Of a stretch of DNA of 64,000 nt, positions 15,078 through 23,463 are shown one piece after another (the first letter of the stretch is position 1; every line of letters begins with the position of its first letter). This DNA comes from Oscillospiraceae bacterium (GTDB lineage: Bacteria > Bacillota > Clostridia > Oscillospirales > Ruminococcaceae), in contig JALFVE010000056.1 in assembly GCA_022787085.1 (NCBI GenBank), positions 1 through 64,000 of the forward strand, in the 5' to 3' direction. The position numbers and the translations under genes were made by a program. A model generated the notes under the pieces. That model was not told where the DNA came from and did not search any database. It saw nothing but the letters and a program-made list of their open reading frames with translations.

Positions 15078-16291
15078 ATTTTCGGCTTATTTCCGTTTTC
15101 CACGGGATCGTTATTCGGATAATACGCCTCTGTCTCTGAGGGAAGTCCCTTTTTTTTCAGAAGAGACTCAATAATCTCCTGAATCAGCGCATAGATAACT
15201 GCAAAAATCGGCACTCCCAGAAGCATACCCGCAAAGCCGAACAATCCTCCGCCCAGGAAAATAGCAAACATTACCCAGAATGCGGGCAGACCCGTTGAAT
15301 CTCCAAGAATGTGAGGACCAAGTATATTTCCGTCAAACTGCTGCAATACAAGTATCATTAAAATGAACCACAGAGTCTGAGAGGGAGCCGAGATGAGCAG
15401 CAGCAGAGCCGACGGTATCGCTCCGATAAACGGTCCGAAAAACGGGATAATATTGGTGATACCGATAATGGTGCTGATGAGTACGGGAAATTCCATTTTA
15501 AAAATCGTCATCAGAATAAAGCAGATCATTCCGATGATAAAGGAATCAAGGATCTTTCCCGTAATAAAGCCGTTAAGGGATTTGTTTATCTTTGAGAAAA
15601 TACGTCCGATCTCAGTAGATACCTTTTCGGGGAACAATGCAATATTTATCTTTCTGCACTGAGCAATGAATTTTTCCTTATCAAGCAACAGATAAACAGC
15701 TACTATAAACCCGATAATAAAATCCTTGAGAGCAATCGCAAATCCCACAGCGCCGTCCTTAAGCTTTATTGCCCAGTCACCGACCTTTGGGATAAGGCTG
15801 TTGACCGCATTCAGAACAGTTGCCTCAACCTTATCGAGCTGACCGTTAAGGTATGTAGCGATATCGGGATATTCTGCAAGAGTGGTGTTTATCCAGGTAT
15901 AGATATTGTTGATGTAATTCTGAGCATTGCTGAATATCTTCATTAAGCTTTCCAGCACCTGAGGGACGATTATTGCAATGAGAGCTGCAATAACTGCAAA
16001 GCCGAAAAGAATAGCTGCAATAGTTCCGATAAATCTGCATAGCTTCGGATGGGGCTTTTTCCTCTCAACCAACTTTTTCATCAGCTTTTCCACAGCCATC
16101 ATAATGGGATTCAGAAGAAAAGCGATCACAAAGCCCCACACAAAGGAGGACAATGTATCCACAGCAGTCCCGAGTGCTCCTGTTATAGCTGAGAATTTCG
16201 CCACGAAAATCACCATAACAAGGCATATGGAAAAGGTTATGACCGTATATGCGGAAATGGTGGTATATTTGCTGTTCCAATCGACCTTCAT
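15056..16291 (-). CDS. AI-2E family transporter (PerM/YtvI-like)
   Basis: The 411-residue membrane protein has about eight transmembrane segments: two at the N-terminus, one near residue 95-115, then a large exposed loop, and paired helices at 205-225, 250-275, 290-330 and 340-375. The GIPSALLLL-type PFFGPFIGAIPS and GxPAFWVMFAIFLGGGLFGFAGMLLGVPIFAV segments are diagnostic of the family. Members are exporters or ion antiporters and only some concern autoinducer-2. Monocistronic, with AAAGGAT before the ATG. Confidence 0.9.
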   Translation of the reverse strand: MKVDWNSKYTTISAYTVITFSICLVMVIFVAKFSAITGALGTAVDTLSSFVWGFVIAFLLNPIMMAVEKLMKKLVERKKPHPKLCRFIGTIAAILFGFAVIAALIAIIVPQVLESLMKIFSNAQNYINNIYTWINTTLAEYPDIATYLNGQLDKVEATVLNAVNSLIPKVGDWAIKLKDGAVGFAIALKDFIIGFIVAVYLLLDKEKFIAQCRKINIALFPEKVSTEIGRIFSKINKSLNGFITGKILDSFIIGMICFILMTIFKMEFPVLISTIIGITNIIPFFGPFIGAIPSALLLLISAPSQTLWFILMILVLQQFDGNILGPHILGDSTGLPAFWVMFAIFLGGGLFGFAGMLLGVPIFAVIYALIQEIIESLLKKKGLPSETEAYYPNNDPVENGNKPKIKKEQQK

Positions 16292-16380
16292 AAAGCAGAT
16301 CCTTTCAAAATCTTATTTATATATATTATACAACAGATTTATGCGTTTGTAAACAGCTTTTAAATAATTTTACAAAAAAA

Positions 16381-16410
16381 GGGGCGCTGCACATTCCTGC
16401 ACAGCACCCC
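16381..16410 (-). terminator. Terminator of the zinc-ribbon gene
   Basis: On the minus strand an imperfect hairpin GGGGTGCTG...CAGCGCCCC is followed by seven T. Confidence 0.75.
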
Positions 16411-16423
16411 AAATGAATAAGGC

Positions 16424-16915
16424 TTATTCCTCGGAAGAGCTTTCGTCCTCAGCGATCTCGATCTTGATTGCTGCCTCACCGTTTTCATCAACGACCTCAA
16501 CGGTATCCTCATGATCTATCACTGTTTCGATATCTCCCGCAGGCTCTGATTCTACTACCTCGGGCTTTTCGATCTTAGCTCCGCATTTGCCGCAGAAGCA
16601 GTTGCCGTTATCGACCTCGGCACCGCAATTTTTACACACTATAACGCCCTTGAGCTGACGAACCTTATCCTTCAGTTCTTCAACAAGAGCAGCCTTTTCG
16701 CTGACCTTGTCAAAAAGCTCCTTCATCTGCTCGCAGCAGGGATTTTCGCTGTTGTTCTTGTAGTAGAGCTTGCCGATCTCGAGATAGATATCGTTCAGCT
16801 CTCTTTCCTCGGCAGTGATCTTGAGATTTGCCTTCACGATATCTGTGCCCTGCTTGGTCTTTTCACCCACTGCCTTGCCTGTACTGCTGATGGTTTCAAA
16901 CATTTTTTCAAACAT
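16424..16915 (-). CDS. Zinc-ribbon domain protein with N-terminal coiled coil
   Basis: The protein has 163 residues. Residues 1-90 form an amphipathic helical region similar to cytoplasmic coiled-coil proteins (ERELNDIYLEIGKLYYKNN). A double zinc-ribbon follows at about 95-120 with CKNCGAE and CGKCGAK pairs, then an acidic low-complexity tail (EDTVEVVDENGEAA, EDESSSEE). AGGAGG lies before the ATG. Function unknown; the family is common in Clostridia. Confidence 0.75.
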   Translation of the reverse strand: MFEKMFETISSTGKAVGEKTKQGTDIVKANLKITAEERELNDIYLEIGKLYYKNNSENPCCEQMKELFDKVSEKAALVEELKDKVRQLKGVIVCKNCGAEVDNGNCFCGKCGAKIEKPEVVESEPAGDIETVIDHEDTVEVVDENGEAAIKIEIAEDESSSEE

Positions 16916-17097
16916 AATGATCTTCCTCCTGAAAAATATTTTTAAAGTTTAGGATTTGCTTTCTATGCTTTTAGTATAATCCTATTTTTCGGTTCTGTCA
17001 ACCGATAACAGCAAATTCTCATTATTAAAAGTCATTTTTTAATCTGTTTTTAATGGAGACTGAGCGGAATAAATAAACATTTTTATTCATAATGCTC

Positions 17098-17126
17098 TTG
17101 CATTTTTTCTAATAATGTGCTATAAT
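17098..17126 (+). promoter_or_regulatory. Promoter of the gene at 17162
   Basis: TTGCAT (17098-17103) and TATAAT (17121-17126) are 17 bp apart with a TG two bases before the -10 box, about 35 bases before the start. Confidence 0.7.
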
Positions 17127-17161
17127 AATGTTAATATATTTATTTAGAAGGATTGAGTGCT

Positions 17162-17806
17162 ATGTTTTTTTTGAATAATGAAAGCAAGCAGCGCAGAAAC
17201 AAGCAGGTTCAGCTTCAGAACATTATTCTTGAAATAGATGAGAAAAAGCTTCAGGTCTCTGAGGAATTTCTCGAAAAAATGACAAAAATTTACATAAGCA
17301 AATATCTTAAAATTATTAACGAAAATATTTCAAGCATCAACAAGGTCACTAACATCGGTCTGCTGTTTAAAAAATACGATACTGTGATGAAAAATATCGA
17401 CGAGCTTATCAAGATCGAAGGTCTGCACAGATTCCGCCACCCCACCCCCTCGGAATACAAGGAAATGATCGAGGAAAGACTGGATAAATTCATTATGTCG
17501 CTCATCAGCCGTGAATGGCGCAAGATCGCTCCGCAGAACAGCGCAGAGGCGACCGACCCGATTTTCGAGAAAAAATGGAAGGCTTTTTTTGCCTCCTTTG
17601 AGCCCTATGAGGACAGACTGACCGATAACGCTAAAATCACTCTTGAGCAGCTCAAGAACGGGGTATTTCCTCCCGAGCCTCCCGAAGAAGAGGCGCAGGA
17701 GCTGCATCTTGCCGACGAGGACGAGTTTATCCCCGAGACCTTTGAAACTGTGGATGCTCCGACTCCCGAAAAAACAGAGGAAAATGCGGTGCCTGAGGAA
17801 AGTTAA
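17162..17806 (+). CDS. Hypothetical cytoplasmic helical protein
   Basis: The ATG at 17162 is ten bases after AAGGA; an upstream in-frame TTG is too close to the ribosome binding site. The protein of about 214 residues is mainly helical and charged, with a likely coiled coil at 20-75, a Trp-containing middle (EWRKIAPQN, EKKWKAFFASFEPYED) and a Pro/Glu-rich acidic tail from about residue 165. No transmembrane or known domain is seen. It has its own promoter and terminator. Confidence 0.7.
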   Translation: MFFLNNESKQRRNKQVQLQNIILEIDEKKLQVSEEFLEKMTKIYISKYLKIINENISSINKVTNIGLLFKKYDTVMKNIDELIKIEGLHRFRHPTPSEYKEMIEERLDKFIMSLISREWRKIAPQNSAEATDPIFEKKWKAFFASFEPYEDRLTDNAKITLEQLKNGVFPPEPPEEEAQELHLADEDEFIPETFETVDAPTPEKTEENAVPEES

Positions 17807-17863
17807 CGCTTTATAAAACAGGATATTATATTTTCTCTCCGAAATGAAGCTCCTTCAGCTTTT

Positions 17864-17903
17864 AAGCTCTCCAGCAGAAATGCCGTTTTCTGCGGGAGAG
17901 CTT
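17864..17903 (+). terminator. Terminator after the gene at 17162
   Basis: AAGCTCTCC (17864-17872) pairs with GGAGAGCTT (17895-17903), with an inner CAGAAA/TTTCTG stem and a short T-rich tail. Confidence 0.8.
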
Positions 17904-17967
17904 TTCTATTGTACCTTTGTGATAATATATATTTTTTTAGTAAAATGTAAAATAACATTATTATCCC

Positions 17968-17996
17968 TTGAATTTATGGGAGATTCGTATTATAAT
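17968..17996 (+). promoter_or_regulatory. Promoter of the amino-acid ABC importer operon
   Basis: TTGAAT (17968-17973) and TATAAT (17991-17996), 17 bp spacer, about 45 bases before the binding-protein start. Confidence 0.7.
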
Positions 17997-18040
17997 AATA
18001 GTTGATATGCAATCAATTTCTATTTGAAAGGAAGATTTCT

Positions 18041-18823
18041 ATGAAATTAACAAAGATAATTGCGGCTGCCGCTGCTGCGGCTCTTTCCGCTGCAATTCTT
18101 ACAGGCTGCGGAGGCGTTCCCGAGAATACTGTTTTTTCCCTGGATGACCTTAACGGCAAGGTTATCGGAGTTCAGCTCGGCACCACAGGCGACGCATATG
18201 CTTCCGATGTTACCGACAAGGTTGAGCGCTTCAATAAGGGTGCAGACGCTGTTCAGGCTCTCAAGCAGGGCAAGGTGGACGCTGTTCTGATCGACGCTGA
18301 GCCTGCAAAGGTTTACGTTCAGAACAACAGCGATCTAACGATTCTTGAGGAAAATTTCGCTGTTGAGGAATACGCTATTGCCGTTAAGAAGGGCAACGAC
18401 GAGCTTACAGAGAAGATAAACGGCGCTCTTGCTCAGCTTAAATCCGACGGCACTCTCGATTCCATCAAGGCAAACTGGATCGGTGAGGATGCAGGAAAAT
18501 CTCCCTACACATCTCCCGCTGATGTTGACAGAAGCAACGGCAAGATCGTAATGGCTACAAACGCTGAGTTTCCTCCCTATGAATCCATGAGCGGCGAAAA
18601 TGTGGTTGGCTTTGACGTTGACATGATGACCGCTGTATGCGATATTCTCGGAATGGAGCTTCAGGTGGATAACATGGAGTTTGATTCAATTATTGCGGCT
18701 GTTGATTCAGGCAAAGCAGACGTCGGCGCAGCAGGCATGACCGTTACAGAGGATAGACTTGAAAACGTAAACTTTACCGATCCCTACACCACTGCAACTC
18801 AGGTAATTATCGTCAGAAAGTAA
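18041..18823 (+). CDS. Polar amino-acid ABC transporter substrate-binding lipoprotein
   Basis: The 260-residue protein starts at the ATG after GAAAGGAAG. It has a signal peptide with lipobox LTGC (Cys about 23). The SBP family 3 fold is evident from DLNGKVIGVQLGTTGD, GKVDAVLIDAEPAK and VGFDVDMMTAVC, ending in DPYTTATQVIIVRK. The order of the two repeats looks like a periplasmic-binding-protein fold in which the GFDVDMM module lies in the C-terminal half, unusual for the family, where that segment normally comes first. The ligand is probably a polar amino acid. Confidence 0.9.
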   Translation: MKLTKIIAAAAAAALSAAILTGCGGVPENTVFSLDDLNGKVIGVQLGTTGDAYASDVTDKVERFNKGADAVQALKQGKVDAVLIDAEPAKVYVQNNSDLTILEENFAVEEYAIAVKKGNDELTEKINGALAQLKSDGTLDSIKANWIGEDAGKSPYTSPADVDRSNGKIVMATNAEFPPYESMSGENVVGFDVDMMTAVCDILGMELQVDNMEFDSIIAAVDSGKADVGAAGMTVTEDRLENVNFTDPYTTATQVIIVRK

Positions 18824-18834
18824 GCTCATTTCAG

Positions 18835-18871
18835 AAACGGCTGTCCTCAGCTTTGCGGGCAGCCGTTTTTT
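18835..18871 (+). terminator. Intercistronic terminator/attenuator in the ABC operon
   Basis: AAACGGCTG (18835-18843) pairs with CAGCCGTTT (18860-18868) and a T-run follows. It lies between the binding-protein and permease genes, so it probably sets the excess of binding protein over membrane parts. Confidence 0.85.
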
Positions 18872-18889
18872 AAAGTAAGGTGTGATAAA

Positions 18890-19600
18890 TTGGAACTTCA
18901 AATCATTTTAAAGGATTTTGCGGATAAATTTTATAAGACTTTTATTCAGGACGACCGATGGAAATATCTTACAAACGGTCTGAAAAATACTTTGACTATT
19001 ACAATATTTGCCGTTCTTTTAGGAATGGTGCTGGGTTTTCTAATCGCAATTATCCGTTCCACCCATGATAAAACAGGTAAGCTCAAGGTTTTAAACTTCT
19101 TTGCTAAGATCTATCTTACGGTTATCCGGGGAACTCCCGTTGTTGTTCAGCTGCTTATTATCTATTTCGTTATTTTTGCATCGGTACAGGTGGATAAGAT
19201 ATTTGCTGCGGTGCTGGCTTTCGGGCTTAATTCCGCTGCCTATGTTGCGGAAATTGTTCGCTCGGGAATTATGGCTGTGGATAACGGTCAGTTTGAGGCA
19301 GGCTCCGCTCTGGGCCTAAATTACTCACAGACCATGTGCTATATCGTTCTTCCTCAGGCATTCAAAAACGTGCTCCCCTCTCTTGCAAATGAATTCATCG
19401 TTCTTCTGAAGGAAACCTCTGTTGCGGGTTATATCGCTGTTCAGGATCTTACCAAGGGCGGCGACACTATCCGTGCAAATACATATGAGCCGTTTCTTCC
19501 CCTTCTGGCGGTGGCGCTCATTTACCTTGTTATCGTTATGATCCTTACTCACTTTGTGACCCGTCTCGAAAGGAGGCTTGCGGCAAATGATAAGCGTTGA
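18890..19600 (+). CDS. Polar amino-acid ABC transporter permease
   Basis: The 236-residue protein starts at TTG after TAAGGTG. It has the HisM/GlnP fold: an N-terminal helix ([21 protein letters not shown]), the motif [14 protein letters not shown] and the EAA loop ([29 protein letters not shown]). The family dimerises and couples to the ATPase encoded next. The stop overlaps the ATPase start region. Confidence 0.93.
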   Translation: MELQIILKDFADKFYKTFIQDDRWKYLTNGLKNTLTITIFAVLLGMVLGFLIAIIRSTHDKTGKLKVLNFFAKIYLTVIRGTPVVVQLLIIYFVIFASVQVDKIFAAVLAFGLNSAAYVAEIVRSGIMAVDNGQFEAGSALGLNYSQTMCYIVLPQAFKNVLPSLANEFIVLLKETSVAGYIAVQDLTKGGDTIRANTYEPFLPLLAVALIYLVIVMILTHFVTRLERRLAANDKR

Positions 19601-20312
19601 AAAGCTGTACAAGTCCTTCGGGGAGCTTGAGATTTTAAAGGGCGTTTCCGAAAACATTGACAAGGGCGAAAAGGTGGTTATCATTGGTCCTTCGGGCTCG
19701 GGTAAAAGTACCTTTCTCAGATGTCTCAATCTCCTTGAAAAGCCTACCTCGGGCAAAATTATTTTCAATGGCACCGATATCACCCATGCAAAGGAAAAAG
19801 AGCTTAATCACATGAGACAAAAAATGGGAATGGTTTTTCAGCATTTTAATCTTTTTCCAAATCTTACTATCAGAGGAAATATCACCCTTGCCCCCGTTAA
19901 GCTGGGGCTTATGACAAAGGATGAGGCTGACGTTAAGGCGGAAGATCTGCTGCGAATGGTCGGTTTGCTCGATAAGGCGGAAAATTTCCCCTCACAGCTT
20001 TCGGGCGGTCAGAAGCAGCGTATTGCAATTGCACGCTCGCTGGCTATGAATCCCGATGTAATGCTTTTTGACGAGCCTACTTCGGCACTTGACCCCGAAA
20101 TGGTTGGAGAGGTCCTGAGCATTATGAAGGAGCTTGCAGAAGAGGGCATGACAATGGTTGTGGTCACTCATGAGATGGGCTTTGCCCGTGAGGTTGCTTC
20201 GAGAGTACTGTTTATGGCGGACGGAAATGTGCTTGAACAGGGCGCTCCTGCGGAATTTTTCGGAAATCCTCAGAATCCCCGTCTTAAAGATTTCCTTTCA
20301 AAGGTGCTGTAA
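19587..20312 (+). CDS. glnQ: Polar amino-acid ABC transporter ATP-binding protein
   Basis: The 241-residue ATPase starts at ATG 19587, ten bases after AAGGAGG. Walker A is GPSGSGKST, the Q-loop lies in [12 protein letters not shown], the signature is LSGGQKQR, Walker B is [12 protein letters not shown], and the switch His is in VVTHEMGF. It overlaps the permease gene by 14 bases. Orthology to GlnQ is by family; the substrate may differ. Confidence 0.92.
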   Translation: MISVEKLYKSFGELEILKGVSENIDKGEKVVIIGPSGSGKSTFLRCLNLLEKPTSGKIIFNGTDITHAKEKELNHMRQKMGMVFQHFNLFPNLTIRGNITLAPVKLGLMTKDEADVKAEDLLRMVGLLDKAENFPSQLSGGQKQRIAIARSLAMNPDVMLFDEPTSALDPEMVGEVLSIMKELAEEGMTMVVVTHEMGFAREVASRVLFMADGNVLEQGAPAEFFGNPQNPRLKDFLSKVL

Positions 20313-20734
20313 TGGACATACGAATTTCACAGGGCATTGAATCGGCTCCAGAGGCTGTTATGATTCGAGAGACTGTTTTTATGGAAGAACAGGGCTTTGA
20401 AAATGAGTTCGACTCTGTAGACGAATATGCCTTTCATGCGGTATTATTTTTGGAAGATAACATTCCCGCAGCCTGCGGACGTTTATTTTCAAATGACGGC
20501 AAATGCTTTATTATCGGCAGGATTGCTGTTATGAAGCCCTTTCGGGGAAAGGGCTTCGGTGAAAATATAGTAATGGCTCTTGAAAGCAAGGCTCGTGAGC
20601 TTGGCGGCATCGAAACTGAGCTTTCGGCGCAGGTAAGGGCTATGGGTTTTTACCAAAAGCTGGGCTACTCTCCTTTCGGTGAGGAATATCTTGACGAATA
20701 CTGTCCCCATATTTCTATGAAGAAAAAACTGTAA
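20312..20734 (+). CDS. GNAT family N-acetyltransferase
   Basis: The 140-residue protein overlaps the ATPase stop by TAATG. The acetyl-CoA loop is seen as IAVMKPFRGKGFGENIV, and the C-terminus has the usual AMGFYQKLGYSPFGEEYLDE. It resembles the ElaA-like subgroup. Translational coupling to an amino-acid importer suggests an amine or amino-acid substrate, which is an inference. Confidence 0.88.
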   Translation: MDIRISQGIESAPEAVMIRETVFMEEQGFENEFDSVDEYAFHAVLFLEDNIPAACGRLFSNDGKCFIIGRIAVMKPFRGKGFGENIVMALESKARELGGIETELSAQVRAMGFYQKLGYSPFGEEYLDEYCPHISMKKKL

Positions 20735-20742
20735 ATAACTTT

Positions 20743-20779
20743 CGGCATACAGCTTCAAACAAGCTGTATGCCGCTTTTT
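20743..20779. terminator. Bidirectional terminator
   Basis: CGGCATACAGCTT (20743-20755) and AAGCTGTATGCCG (20761-20773) form a 13-bp perfect stem followed by T residues on the plus strand, between convergent genes. Confidence 0.85.
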
Positions 20780-22002
20780 TATTCAAGGGGATATTCAACT
20801 CCGTTAAAGCTCAGGGCGCAGACATCGGAAATATCCATATAATTTCGGAAATGATCTGTGGGCTGCATATATGCAAGGCGAAGCTCCATTTGGGCAATGC
20901 CGTCTCCGTTTTTTCCCGACCATCCGTTTGGAGAAACGGGTATCGTTGAACCGTCAGTCTTGACAAGAAAAATATTGTTTTCCGTTCCGGTATCAACATC
21001 AATAAAAAAATCATTATTGTAGTCGCAGGGAAATTCCAGATCTATCATACCGCCTGTTGGAGATATCTTGATGGACTTAACGGTACATTCAAATTGATAA
21101 CGCTCGGTGCCGCCTTCGTAAATTTTGTCACCGATCTCGTCAGGAGACTTGAGCCGTAAAATTGCTTTTTCCTCTGGAGCTTTGCAGGTGAGAACGTCGA
21201 GAGCCTTGTCCGAGGCGGTATATTTGAAGCTTATGCTCCATTTAAGAGGAAGAGCTTCGGCAGAGCTGATATCTGTCTGCACAGGCTCATTTGTATCCTT
21301 GTCAAAAAAGCCCCATTCGCCTTTGCTTTTTCCGTAATAGGAATTTGTTTCAATGCAAAGCTCGATGAATCTGTTTATCCATACAAGTGTATCGCCTTCT
21401 GCGGCTATTACCTTGCCGCTCAGAGGTTCTGAGCCATCGCCGCCAATGTCCAGTGTGAAGATTATTTTGCCGTCTTCTGTTATTGATGTGTCAAGTCCTG
21501 CGCCTGCCGAAAGATTTGCCGATAAGCCAATAGGATTTTTTATGTCGAAGCTTTCATGCATCCAGGAAAGAGCTTCATATTTATAATCGGCAGGATTCTG
21601 AAAATAATCCGTTACGGGGGTGCCGTCCTTTCGGGATATCTCGATAACAGCATAACAGCTGTCCTCTCCCCCCGTTACGCCTGCAACGCTTACCTTGTAA
21701 TCATCGTCGGAAACAAAATATTTTACATTGCTGACCTTGCCTGTCAGCCCGGCGGCAAGCTCGCCGTCTGCCACCTTTATTCTGTCGCCGAACAGCACAT
21801 CAAAATCAAGATTTCCCGTTACTGCGGCGGTGGTTATTCCGAGACAGGCGGCAAAGCAGACTGCCGCAGGGATAATTACCCCCTTTTTCAGCCATGATGC
21901 TTTTTTTGCGGCGGCTGGTCGGGTCGCTTTTACTTTTTCGATAAGCTCCTCTGAGGGTGTTATTTTTTCAAATGCGTTTCTTATAAGCTCTTTGTTATTC
22001 AT
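20779..22002 (-). CDS. Anti-sigma-factor-like membrane protein (DUF4179-type)
   Basis: The protein has 407 residues from the ATG at 22002, which overlaps the sigma gene's stop by eight bases. A short cytoplasmic N-terminal domain (NNKELIRNAFEKITPSEEL) of the type that binds ECF sigma factors is followed by one transmembrane helix (about 52-75, VIIPAAVCFAACLGITTAAV) and a large extracellular beta-rich domain with FDVLFGDRIKVADG. By context it holds its partner sigma inactive until an envelope signal. The family name is a pattern judgement. Confidence 0.8.
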   Translation of the reverse strand: MNNKELIRNAFEKITPSEELIEKVKATRPAAAKKASWLKKGVIIPAAVCFAACLGITTAAVTGNLDFDVLFGDRIKVADGELAAGLTGKVSNVKYFVSDDDYKVSVAGVTGGEDSCYAVIEISRKDGTPVTDYFQNPADYKYEALSWMHESFDIKNPIGLSANLSAGAGLDTSITEDGKIIFTLDIGGDGSEPLSGKVIAAEGDTLVWINRFIELCIETNSYYGKSKGEWGFFDKDTNEPVQTDISSAEALPLKWSISFKYTASDKALDVLTCKAPEEKAILRLKSPDEIGDKIYEGGTERYQFECTVKSIKISPTGGMIDLEFPCDYNNDFFIDVDTGTENNIFLVKTDGSTIPVSPNGWSGKNGDGIAQMELRLAYMQPTDHFRNYMDISDVCALSFNGVEYPLE

Positions 22003-22474
22003 CCTGCCATACCTCCTCAAGCTCAGTTTTAAGCATATTTCTTGCACGTTTCAGCCTTGTCCTTACGGCAGGCTCGGATATTTTCAGAAGCTTTGACGTT
22101 TCTTTGCAGGAATAGCCGTAATAGTAATACAGAAGAACAGTGAGGCGGTAATTTTCTGGCAGCTTCATTACCGCCTCTGTCACTTCACGCTTTTCATTTG
22201 AAAGACCTTTCTCTGTGAGAATGGCTTCGTCAAGCTCAGTTTTATGGCGGAAATATGCGCTTCGGCAAAGCATTTTACAGAAATTTACAGTTACTCGGAT
22301 TAGCCATGCCTTTAAATGTTCTTCGTCCTTGAACTCCTTTTTTTGCTTTGCAAGCTTTAAAAATGTTTCCTGAAATATATCCTCGCTGTCGGATTCTGTT
22401 CCGCTGTAAAGATAGGCTGTTTTATATACGAGGTCGCCGTATTTGTCAACGGCTTCCTCAAAATTCGGTTTCAT
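21995..22474 (-). CDS. ECF RNA polymerase sigma factor
   Basis: The 159-residue sigma-70 family protein shows region 2 at about 10-70 (VYKTAYLYSGTESDSEDIFQETFLKL, HLKAWLIRVTVN) and region 4 at about 105-150 (LPENYRLTVLLYYYYGYSCKETSKLLKISEPAVRTRLKRAR). It lacks region 3, as ECF sigmas do. It is coupled to the downstream anti-sigma gene. No own-type promoter could be recognised. Confidence 0.92.
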   Translation of the reverse strand: MKPNFEEAVDKYGDLVYKTAYLYSGTESDSEDIFQETFLKLAKQKKEFKDEEHLKAWLIRVTVNFCKMLCRSAYFRHKTELDEAILTEKGLSNEKREVTEAVMKLPENYRLTVLLYYYYGYSCKETSKLLKISEPAVRTRLKRARNMLKTELEEVWQDE

Positions 22475-22606
22475 TTATCCACTCCCCTTCTTTCGTTTTG
22501 AGCGCTCACTATATAAATGCGGCAGGAAGGTAAAATGTGACAGGAAAATTTGTTCGATTTGTCAATCACAAGCAGGCGCATTTGTGCTATATTGTAATAG
22601 AAAGAA

Positions 22607-22634
22607 TTCTCCTGCGACTTTTGTCACAGGAGAA
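22607..22634 (-). terminator. Terminator of the rnf operon
   Basis: TTCTCCTG and CAGGAGAA (22607-22614 with 22627-22634) form a stem 14 bases after rnfB stops, followed on the minus strand by TTCTTTCT. Confidence 0.65.
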
Positions 22635-22647
22635 ATTATTTTCATTT

Positions 22648-23445
22648 TCAACTTTTGGAGATGGTAATGACTTTGACTGGGCATTTTTCGGCGCATTTTC
22701 CGCAGGCGTTGCATTTCTCGTGGTCTACTCGGGCTATATTATCAGTCACATGAATTGCGTCAAACTCACACTGCTTCTCGCAGAGCTTACAGCCGATACA
22801 GCCCTTGCTGCAAACTGCTTTAACTGCCTTGCCCATGTCCTTTGAATTGCAGCGTACATCGGCGGTGGGAGCCATTTTTCTTATTTCGATAACGTCATTG
22901 GGGCAAATCTCGGCGCACATACCGCATCCGATACATTTTGATTTATCTATTCTTGCAAGGTCGTCCTTTATTTCAATGGCGTTTACGGGGCAGACCTTTG
23001 CACAGTCGCCCTGTCCGAGACAACTGAATTTGCAGCCCCACATACCTCCGTAAAATCTCTTTGCGTTTACGCAGGTAAGCTCGCCATCAAATTCAAAGCT
23101 CTTCTGCTTGCTGCCGCAGTCTGCCGAACAGCGGACAACGGCTATCTGCTTATCCGTCTCTCCTGCGCTGACTCCCATTATTGCGCCTATCTTCTCGGCG
23201 GAGGCTGGTCCTCCCGGCTTGCAGAGATTTGCTTTTTCGCCCTTTTCCACGATCGCCTTTGCATAATCCGAGCAGCCGCTGTATCCGCAGGCTCCGCAGT
23301 TTACCTGCGGCAGTGCTTCGTTTACCTCCTCAACTCGGGGGTCCGATTTGACTGCGAATATTTTTGAAGCGGCGGTCAGCAGCACGCCTGCAAGTATTCC
23401 CATTCCCGCAAAAATGAGGATAGGGATAATGTATGCTTCAAACAT
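22648..23445 (-). CDS. rnfB: Rnf electron transport complex subunit B
   Basis: The 265-residue protein has an N-terminal membrane helix (about 4-27), then CGACGYSGCSDYAKAI, which binds the first [4Fe-4S] cluster, followed by ferredoxin-type Cys sets (CIGCGMCAEICP, CIGCKLCEKQC, CNACGKCAEKCP). RnfB is the entry point for electrons from ferredoxin. It is the last gene of the rnf operon, separated from rnfA by a lipoprotein gene. Confidence 0.95.
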   Translation of the reverse strand: MFEAYIIPILIFAGMGILAGVLLTAASKIFAVKSDPRVEEVNEALPQVNCGACGYSGCSDYAKAIVEKGEKANLCKPGGPASAEKIGAIMGVSAGETDKQIAVVRCSADCGSKQKSFEFDGELTCVNAKRFYGGMWGCKFSCLGQGDCAKVCPVNAIEIKDDLARIDKSKCIGCGMCAEICPNDVIEIRKMAPTADVRCNSKDMGKAVKAVCSKGCIGCKLCEKQCEFDAIHVTDNIARVDHEKCNACGKCAEKCPVKVITISKS

Positions 23446-23463
23446 TTATATCAATCCTTTCTT

